From: an uncultured Candidatus Udaeobacter sp.
Lineage (GTDB): Bacteria > Verrucomicrobiota > Verrucomicrobiia > Chthoniobacterales > UBA10450
DNA: 7,411 bases
NCBI GenBank assembly: GCA_955652245.1
Contig: CATPAV010000165.1
Span: forward strand, 1 to 7,411
Reading direction: 5' to 3'
The notes beneath the pieces were generated by a model. That model ran no database searches, was not told where the DNA came from, and saw only the letters and a list, made by a program, of their open reading frames with translations. Below, piece by piece: positions 1 through 5,560 of this stretch; positions within the stretch are counted from its first letter, which is position 1, and each line of letters starts with the position of its first letter. A program made the position numbers and the translations under genes.

Positions 1-1
1 A

Positions 2-2227
2 GGCCTTGATAATCCCTTGCGCATCCAGCCGGCGCTCGCAGGCGCTCTTGTTTCAAATCTTGATGTCGATCCGGAATATATAGCGGCGATCGAAGCTGCG
101 TTGGGTCAAAACGTGCAAGCGATCGTTCTGCAAGACGTTGACTTGGTGCCTGAAATCATAGCGACGTTAAAAGAAAAGAAACTCGGCCCCGCGGCATTGG
201 CGATTCCGAAGTTTTCCAGTTCGTCCGCGCGAACTGACGCAGCGCTTCCGCGATCTGCCCTCGCCTGGGCAATCGAAAAAGTGAAAGCGCCAGATTCACT
301 TGCGCCACTTGTGACGCGACTCCTTCATAATGTCGCAATCTTCCGCAGTCTCGATGAAGCCCTGGCCTTCAAAAAAAATGGAACCGACTTGGCGGCCGCA
401 ACGCTTGCCGGTGAATTTGTTTCATCCGAGGGAGTTCTTTTTGGCGGCAGCCGTGACGCGTCGGCCGATTCGGTGCTCGAGCGCAAAGCGCGGATCTCTG
501 CCCTAAGCGTGGAACACTCCCGTATCAGCCAGGAACGTGACGCGTTGCTCCGCGAGCGTGACGATGCAAGTACGCGACTAGAAAATACAAGGCGCGATTT
601 CGAAGAAATCCGGGCTCAGCACGAGGTTGCCGATCGAGAGCAATCCGCTTCCAAAAACAAAATTCTCTTCCTCGAACGGGAATCACACGAAGCCGAACAA
701 AAGATCGAAAACCTCCGCTCGGAGCAATCAACGCTTGCGCAACAAATCGAAGTCGCTGACGAGCGTATTACAAAGTTGGAGCAGGAATTAACAGCCGAGC
801 GCGCGCAGCTGGAATCGCAACAGGCGCAACAGCGTGCGATCGAAGCGGCCCGGGAAAAAGCAGCGGCCAGCGCAGAAGAAGCGTCTCACCAATTAAATGA
901 GCTTCGTCTTGCGCTCGCCACTGAGCGGCAGCGGTACGAAAACCTTGTCGCACGACGCCAGCCGATGACTGACCGCGAAACTGAATTGTCGGACATGATC
1001 GCTGCTCGCCAGGCGGAGATCGCCAATTTCGAAAACCGGCTCGAATCGCAAGCAAACGAATCGACGAATGCGGAGGCAGCAATTCAAAAACAAACCGCTC
1101 AACGCGCCGAGTTGGAAGCAACCGTTGCCACATTTGCCAGTCGGCGGACGGAATGCTTATCGACAACGAATGAAATGGAGACACACCTGCGCGCTCTGCG
1201 AAACTCGTTGAGTGAGCTGCACGATTCGCGGTCGAAACATCAGGTTCGCGAGACGCAGTTGCAGTTACAAATCGACAATCTGGCCGAACATATTTCTCGC
1301 CGTTATCAGCTCGACCTTCGCGAGTCAGCGCCCGATCAGGCCGCATTCGAGAAAACGTTGCGCGCGCAATTAAAACGGCGACAAGGCGGATCGAGCGCGC
1401 CATCGCTCGATGCTAGTATTAGCAGCGAGGCCATCGCGACTGCAGAAGCGATCGATGTCGATCTTAGCGAAACCTACCTCCAAAAATTAATCGGGGAGCT
1501 CACCGCCCAGCTCGATAACATGGGCCCAGTCAACCTGGATGCCGTCCATGAGTACGACGAGCTCGAAGAACGTTACCGTTTTCTCGAAAGTCAAAACGAT
1601 GACCTCACAACGTCTCGGCGGGAGTTGCTTGACGTCATCGCCCAGATCAATGCGACGACAAAAAAATTGTTCGCCGAGACCTTCACCCAGGTGCGGGCAA
1701 ACTTCCGCGAAATGTTTGCCGAGCTTTTCGGCGGCGGACGCGCGGATTTGTCCCTCTTCGATGAGAACGATCCGCTCAACTGCGGGATCGAGATCAGCGC
1801 CAAGCCGCCGGGGAAACAACTGCAAAGCATTTCGTTGCTAAGCGGCGGCGAGCGGGCCATGACAGCCGTCGCATTGCTGTTCGCGATTTACATGGTGCGA
1901 CCGAGCCCTTTCTGCATTCTCGACGAAGTGGATGCGCCGCTCGATGAAGGGAACATCAACTGCTTCATCCGCGTGCTCGAGCGATTCGTTGCGCAGAGCC
2001 AGTTCATTATCATGACCCACAACAAGCGCACCATTGCAAAAGCGGATGTGCTTTACGGCGTGACCATGGAAGAGCGCGGGGTAAGCAAGCTCGTTGGAAT
2101 GAAGCTAACGCCGCCACGTGAAGCTTCGACCGAAGTGAGGTCGAACGGAAACGAGCAGGACCCAACGCAACGCCGCTTTCCACTCGCAGAGTCAGAGACT
2201 AAGCGCAGTTTGCTCGCTACGCGCTGA
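2..2227 (+). CDS. smc: Chromosome segregation protein SMC, C-terminal part (5' end outside window)
   Basis: SMC is the ATPase of the bacterial condensin (with ScpA and ScpB) that compacts and segregates the chromosome. The frame is open to the left edge, so the start is missing; the TTG at 17 lies inside the hinge and is not a start. Counting residues from that TTG: the hinge runs to about residue 140 and ends near GGS at 143. A long Glu/Gln/Arg/Ala-rich coiled coil follows (about 150-430), then the conserved GPVNLDAV (503-510). The C-terminal head has the ABC signature LSGGE (608-612), Walker B FCILDEVDAP (632-641, catalytic Glu 637), the D-loop after it, and the switch His in MTHNK (666-670). 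Walker A lies in the missing N-terminal half. The conserved head ends near GMKL, about 40 residues before the stop; the rest is a polar tail that I do not recognise as part of the family. Identification is firm. Confidence 0.97.
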   Translation, partial: GLDNPLRIQPALAGALVSNLDVDPEYIAAIEAALGQNVQAIVLQDVDLVPEIIATLKEKKLGPAALAIPKFSSSSARTDAALPRSALAWAIEKVKAPDSLAPLVTRLLHNVAIFRSLDEALAFKKNGTDLAAATLAGEFVSSEGVLFGGSRDASADSVLERKARISALSVEHSRISQERDALLRERDDASTRLENTRRDFEEIRAQHEVADREQSASKNKILFLERESHEAEQKIENLRSEQSTLAQQIEVADERITKLEQELTAERAQLESQQAQQRAIEAAREKAAASAEEASHQLNELRLALATERQRYENLVARRQPMTDRETELSDMIAARQAEIANFENRLESQANESTNAEAAIQKQTAQRAELEATVATFASRRTECLSTTNEMETHLRALRNSLSELHDSRSKHQVRETQLQLQIDNLAEHISRRYQLDLRESAPDQAAFEKTLRAQLKRRQGGSSAPSLDASISSEAIATAEAIDVDLSETYLQKLIGELTAQLDNMGPVNLDAVHEYDELEERYRFLESQNDDLTTSRRELLDVIAQINATTKKLFAETFTQVRANFREMFAELFGGGRADLSLFDENDPLNCGIEISAKPPGKQLQSISLLSGGERAMTAVALLFAIYMVRPSPFCILDEVDAPLDEGNINCFIRVLERFVAQSQFIIMTHNKRTIAKADVLYGVTMEERGVSKLVGMKLTPPREASTEVRSNGNEQDPTQRRFPLAESETKRSLLATR
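2125..2145. repeat. Perfect 7-bp inverted repeat in the smc 3' end
   Basis: Arms TTCGACC (2125-2131) and GGTCGAA (2139-2145) are exact reverse complements around a 7-base spacer, GAAGTGA. It lies in the part of smc that codes for the poorly conserved C-terminal tail, about 80 bases before the stop. It could be an RNA hairpin, a protein-binding dyad, part of a dispersed repeat, or chance. No U-run follows, so it is not an intrinsic terminator. Confidence 0.5.
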
Positions 2228-2289
2228 GGTGGACCGGCCGCTCCGCTGGCGATAATTCTGGGTAGGACTTCGCCGAAACACAAAAAAAT

Positions 2290-2319
2290 TTGCGCGCGCT
2301 TGTCGATCTTGGGTAAAAT
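2290..2319 (+). promoter_or_regulatory. Possible promoter for the 2-oxo acid dehydrogenase cluster
   Basis: In the 98-base gap after smc, TTGCGC (2290-2295) and TAAAAT (2314-2319) are 18 bases apart and resemble sigma-70 -35 and -10 boxes. Only six bases separate TAAAAT from the ATG at 2326, so if the boxes are used, transcription would begin at or next to the start codon and the message would be leaderless. There is no Shine-Dalgarno sequence in those six bases. Alternatively the A/T-rich word is a translation-start context and the promoter lies elsewhere. An imperfect GGCGA/TCGCC hairpin (2248-2252 with 2270-2274) occurs earlier in the gap without a U-run, so no clear smc terminator is visible. 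Confidence 0.3.
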
Positions 2320-2325
2320 TCCCGG

Positions 2326-3357
2326 ATGCTTCAGACCGCGCCGCGCCGCAAAAAATCTACAGCGTCAAAAGCGGCGCCGCATGAACGTTTCCTCGAAGCG
2401 TTTCGCTGGATGCTGCTCGCGCGCACACTCGAAGAGAAACTCGTCAGTCTCTATCGTGGCGGTTTGATCACAGGTGGAGTCTATGTTGGCCGCGGTCAGG
2501 AGGCGGTTAGCGTAGCCTGCGGTTTATTTTTGCAAAAGGGCGACATCTTTGCGCCGCTGATTCGCGATCAAGCAGGCCGCTCCGCATTCGGCGAACCGCT
2601 TGTTGATGTCACGCGCACTTATCTCGGCTCACGCCAGGGCCCAATGCGCGGACGCGATGGCAACATTCATCGGGGCCGCCCGCGCGACAACCAACTCGCG
2701 ATGATCAGTCATCTCGGCGCGATGGTTTCGGTCACGGTGGGTGCGCTGCTGGCGAAGCGATTCCACGGCGAAAAAAACTTTGTCGGCCTGAGTTGCATTG
2801 GTGAAGGTGGGATGCAGACCGGCTCGTTTCACGAAGGGATGAACCTCGCCGCAGTCGAACAGGTGCCGCTCGTGGTCGTGGCAACGAACAATCATTACGC
2901 TTACTCGACGCCGAATGACCGTGAATTCGCCTGTCATGATCTGGTTGACCGCGCGATCGGGTACGGCTTCGAAGGTTACACCGTCGATGGAACTGATCTG
3001 ACAAATTGTCTGGAGGTAATCGGCAGCGCGGTGAAACGGGCACGCGCCGGCCGGCCGCCGCAGTTGGTTGTCGCTTCAACCCTGCGCTTGTCCGGGCACG
3101 GCGAGCATGACGACGCAAGTTACGTGACCGATGAAATGAAGCGCCAGCCCTTTGCGCGCGATTGCTTGAAAGCCGCCGAGCAGACAATTGTCGATCTTAA
3201 TTTGGTTGATGCTGAAACTCTGCGCGACTGGCGTGAAGAGGCAGCGGCACAAGTGGATCAGGCGATTTCCACAGCGCAAAAAGAAGCAGCGCCTGAGGCC
3301 GACGAAGAAGATTGGTGCGCGATCTCCACGCGTGCTCTTGGCGATAAAATCGAATGA
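2326..3357 (+). CDS. 2-oxo acid dehydrogenase E1 component, alpha subunit (ThDP-dependent)
   Basis: This is the alpha subunit of the heterotetrameric E1 decarboxylase, which binds thiamine diphosphate with the beta subunit and passes the acyl group to lipoyl-E2. At 343 residues it has normal length for bacterial E1 alpha. After a basic N-terminus of about 20 residues, family sequence begins near FLEAFRWML and includes the RGGLITGG region, MRGRDGNIH and the ThDP motif: GEG at 159-161, then FHEGMNLAA and NN at 188-189 followed by HYAYSTP. The second residue of the GDG triplet is Glu 160 instead of the usual metal-binding Asp. A conserved GH (His 258) lies in the LSGHGEHDD loop. The ATG at 2326 fits the family start; the stop overlaps the E1 beta start as ATGA. 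Pyruvate, branched-chain 2-oxo acids or acetoin are possible substrates. The RDQAGR and NNHYAYSTP segments look closer to the branched-chain type, but this is inference. Confidence 0.92.
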   Translation: MLQTAPRRKKSTASKAAPHERFLEAFRWMLLARTLEEKLVSLYRGGLITGGVYVGRGQEAVSVACGLFLQKGDIFAPLIRDQAGRSAFGEPLVDVTRTYLGSRQGPMRGRDGNIHRGRPRDNQLAMISHLGAMVSVTVGALLAKRFHGEKNFVGLSCIGEGGMQTGSFHEGMNLAAVEQVPLVVVATNNHYAYSTPNDREFACHDLVDRAIGYGFEGYTVDGTDLTNCLEVIGSAVKRARAGRPPQLVVASTLRLSGHGEHDDASYVTDEMKRQPFARDCLKAAEQTIVDLNLVDAETLRDWREEAAAQVDQAISTAQKEAAPEADEEDWCAISTRALGDKIE

Positions 3358-4325
3358 GTATCACGTATCTTGAAGCGATCCGGGAAGCGCAGGCGAAACT
3401 GCTGCGTGACGATGAGCGCGTTTTCATTTACGGAGAGGATGTCGGAGGAACGTTCGGCGGCGCTTTCAAAGCAACCAAAGGGCTAGCGAAAGAATTTCCC
3501 GGGCGCGTGTTGAACACCCCGATCAGCGAAGACGCGATGGTTGGGGCCGCGATCGGAGCCGCTATTCAAGGGATGCGGCCCATTGTCGAAATGCAGTTTG
3601 CCGATTTCTCAAGCACCGCGCTGAATCAAATTCTAAACAACGCCGGAACGCATTATTGGCGGACGAATGTGCCGGTCCCAATCACAGTCCGTTTGCCATG
3701 CGGCGGGACAAAAGGAAGCGGCCCATTTCACAGCCAAAGCATGGAATCCATCTACGCCCACTATCCAGGGCTCATCGTGATGACGCCGGCGACTGTGGAA
3801 GATGCTTACACAATGCTGATCGAGGCGGTCACAATCGACGATCCGGTTGTTTACTGCGAACACAAATATCTTTATTACCATCTCAAGGCCGACAAACTTC
3901 CGACCGAGGAAGGCTTGCCCACTGGTCAGGCGCGGATTTTACGTGAAGGACGTGATCTTACCATTGTCGCTTATAGCGCGATGGTGCATGAAGCCCTTGC
4001 AGTCGCTGACGAGTTGATTGGTGAAGGCTTTGAAATAGAAGTTGTCGATCTTCGCGCGGTTAAACCGCTCGATACGGAAACCGTTCTTGCATCGGTTGCG
4101 CGCACCGGGCGTTTGCTCTGCGTCGGCGAATCGTTTCCGTGGGGCGGCGCAACGGCTGAAGTGATATCGCGAGTCACCAGCGAAGGCTTTCATTTCCTCG
4201 ATGCCGCGCCGCAGCGCATCAACGCGAAAGATACACCCATCCCATATCATCCAAATCTTTGGGCAGCGCATCGTCCCAATGCAAAAATGATTGCCGAGAA
4301 GACCCGGGAGTTGCTTCGAGAATAA
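3354..4325 (+). CDS. 2-oxo acid dehydrogenase E1 component, beta subunit
   Basis: This is the partner of the preceding E1 alpha; the active site forms at the alpha/beta interface. The 323 residues match the usual length of about 325. The N-terminal pyrimidine-binding domain shows GEDVGGTFGGAFKAT, NTPISE with Glu 59 (the Glu that activates the ThDP aminopyrimidine), EMQFADF, and GPFHSQS with the active-site His 126. The C-terminal transketolase-type domain follows from about residue 195 (LTIVAYSAMVHEA, VDLRAVKPLD, FPWGGATAEV). The segment CEHKYLYY after DDPVV resembles the EHK.LYR of branched-chain E1 beta rather than the ENE.LYG of pyruvate dehydrogenase, so a branched-chain substrate is favoured but not proved. 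The ATG sits in the ATGA overlap with the E1 alpha stop and has no Shine-Dalgarno of its own, which suggests translational coupling. Confidence 0.95.
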   Translation: MSITYLEAIREAQAKLLRDDERVFIYGEDVGGTFGGAFKATKGLAKEFPGRVLNTPISEDAMVGAAIGAAIQGMRPIVEMQFADFSSTALNQILNNAGTHYWRTNVPVPITVRLPCGGTKGSGPFHSQSMESIYAHYPGLIVMTPATVEDAYTMLIEAVTIDDPVVYCEHKYLYYHLKADKLPTEEGLPTGQARILREGRDLTIVAYSAMVHEALAVADELIGEGFEIEVVDLRAVKPLDTETVLASVARTGRLLCVGESFPWGGATAEVISRVTSEGFHFLDAAPQRINAKDTPIPYHPNLWAAHRPNAKMIAEKTRELLRE

Positions 4326-4330
4326 GATTT

Positions 4331-5539
4331 ATGCCCCAAGTTCCCATCATTATGCCGCAGCTTGGCGAATCGATTGCTGAAGCGACCGTTGTCGATATCA
4401 AGGTAAAGCCGGGCGAAGAAGTCGTGTCCGATCAGGAAATTATCGACGTCGAGACTAACAAAGCCGTCATGGGCGTGACCACGCCATGCAAAGGCAAGAT
4501 CGACAAGATTAGTGTGCAACTGAAGGAAACCTATCCGGTGGGCGCGGTGCTCGGATACGTGGAAGCAAGCGAAGAAGACGCGGCGAGGTTCAAGAAAACA
4601 GCGCCCGAACCTCCAAAAGGAATGGCCAGAGAAATTCCCGGACGCGAAGAACAAACTGCCGTCGCGGCGCGCCAAAGGGACGGCGAGGGTGTAAGACCCT
4701 CCGGAGGATTGCCAGTTCCCGCCGCGGCGAAAGGCGCCGGATTTTTGTCGCCGAGGATGCGCGCGCGCATGGCGGAATTGCAACTCACTAACGCCGATCT
4801 TGCCGGAATACTCGGAACAGGCGCAGGCAGTCGCGTCACCATCAAGGACCTCGAAAATTTCCTGAACAAGATCGACAGCCAGCGAACAGAAGAGGCTTCC
4901 GCGATTCGCGCGGGCGTCGCCGATGCGATGCGTCGGAGCTGGAGCCGGCCACTTGCAACGATTGGCTCGTCGGTGTGCCTCGACGCCGTGTTGCAGGATC
5001 GACAATCGCGCGATCCAAAACCAGGTCCGGCGCTTTACGTGGTGCGTGCCCTCGCCCTCGCGCTCGCCGAAAATCCGGCCGCGGCTGCAAAATTGATCGG
5101 CGGCCGAGTGGTGCAATCGGAGTCAATTGATGTCGGCGTCGCGGTGGAGGCCGAAGATGGAATCATGGTGCCGATTATTCGATCAGCGGATAAGACGTCC
5201 CTTGTCGATCTTACCGCGAAATATAAAGAGTTGGTCAATCTTGCGCGACAGCGCCGCATCTCGCCGGACATGCAAGCTGGCGGTATCGCCGCGGTTTCAA
5301 ATTTTGGAACGTTCGGCGTTGAATGGGGCACGCCGATTCCCCTGCCCGATCAAACTTTGCTGCTCGGCTTGGGCGTTGGGAAAAAAGTTCCCTCGTGGAA
5401 TGAAGAGAAAAAGGAATTTGTTCCGAAGACAGAGGCGCAGATCACATTGAGCTTCGATCATCGCAGCATCGATGGCGGCGGCGCCGGACGCTTGCTCAAA
5501 CGTGTGATTGAACTGTTGGACGATCCGAAAAAGCTGTAG
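4331..5539 (+). CDS. 2-oxo acid dehydrogenase E2 component (dihydrolipoamide acyltransferase)
   Basis: E2 forms the core of the complex, takes the acyl group from E1 on its lipoyl arm and transfers it to CoA. Its 402 residues carry one lipoyl domain (about 4-79; VETNKAV with lipoylated Lys 44), a peripheral-subunit-binding domain (about 139-178; LSPRMRARMAEL to GTGAGSRVTIKDL), and the catalytic domain (about 190-402; VSNFGTFG and DHRSIDG with His 377 and Asp 381). I chose the ATG at 4331, five bases after the E1 beta stop, because the lipoyl fold starts at once (MPQLGES). A TTG at 4259 is in frame but lies deep in E1 beta. The linker before the binding domain (about 80-137) is charged and Gly/Arg-containing rather than Ala/Pro-rich, and contains a palindromic DNA segment. 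GAGAA at 4318-4322 is at most a weak ribosome-binding site. Single-lipoyl E2 and the MPQLGES motif suit branched-chain or pyruvate complexes. Confidence 0.95.
   Translation: MPQVPIIMPQLGESIAEATVVDIKVKPGEEVVSDQEIIDVETNKAVMGVTTPCKGKIDKISVQLKETYPVGAVLGYVEASEEDAARFKKTAPEPPKGMAREIPGREEQTAVAARQRDGEGVRPSGGLPVPAAAKGAGFLSPRMRARMAELQLTNADLAGILGTGAGSRVTIKDLENFLNKIDSQRTEEASAIRAGVADAMRRSWSRPLATIGSSVCLDAVLQDRQSRDPKPGPALYVVRALALALAENPAAAAKLIGGRVVQSESIDVGVAVEAEDGIMVPIIRSADKTSLVDLTAKYKELVNLARQRRISPDMQAGGIAAVSNFGTFGVEWGTPIPLPDQTLLLGLGVGKKVPSWNEEKKEFVPKTEAQITLSFDHRSIDGGGAGRLLKRVIELLDDPKKL
4685..4707. repeat. Hairpin plus 10-bp palindrome inside the E2 linker
   Basis: GAGGGT (4685-4690) and ACCCTC (4696-4701) form a perfect 6-bp stem with a 5-base loop, GTAAG. 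Overlapping its right arm is the self-complementary 10-mer CCTCCGGAGG (4698-4707). It is read in frame as part of the linker between the lipoyl and subunit-binding domains (about residues 119-126). Flanking sequence can add imperfect outer pairs (GGGA near 4677 with TCCC near 4717; CGCGGCG near 4664 with CGCCGCG near 4720). This looks like a small REP-type element that kept the frame, but only one copy is visible in the window. Confidence 0.5.
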
Positions 5540-5560
5540 CGGCGACCTACCTCCGCTGAG
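5528..5560 (-). terminator. Possible weak intrinsic terminator of the YfhO-type gene
   Basis: Read on the minus strand, AGCGG (5557-5553) pairs with CCGCT (5542-5538) across a 10-base loop; two more pairs are possible after a small internal loop. The run CTTTTT (5533-5528) follows. The stem spans the end of the minus-strand gene and the U-run lies inside the last codons of E2. The stem is short, so this is tentative. No equivalent U-run follows the E2 stop on the plus strand. Confidence 0.33.

Noticed and set aside
768..1403. A 211-codon open frame on the minus strand inside smc
   Set aside because: It is antisense to the SMC coiled coil, whose heptad-like Glu/Gln/Ala/Arg composition leaves few stops on the other strand. 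Its translation is Arg/Ser-rich with no recognisable domain.
2248..2274. GGCGA/TCGCC inverted repeat after smc as a terminator
   Set aside because: The stem is five pairs with a 17-base loop and is followed by an A-rich, not U-rich, stretch on the plus strand.
2291..2300. Alternating GCGCGCGC run in the gap before E1 alpha as a possible Z-DNA element
   Set aside because: It is only about eight bases of alternation in a GC-rich genome, too short to support a functional claim.
4259..4330. In-frame upstream extension of E2 from the TTG at 4259
   Set aside because: It would add 24 residues that overlap the end of E1 beta and lie before the lipoyl domain. The ATG at 4331 starts the fold directly and gives normal operon spacing.
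4247..5116. A 289-codon open frame on the minus strand opposite E2
   Set aside because: The plus strand carries clear lipoyl and subunit-binding domains. The antisense translation is rich in Arg, His, Cys and Phe and resembles no family, which is typical of a shadow in GC-rich coding DNA.
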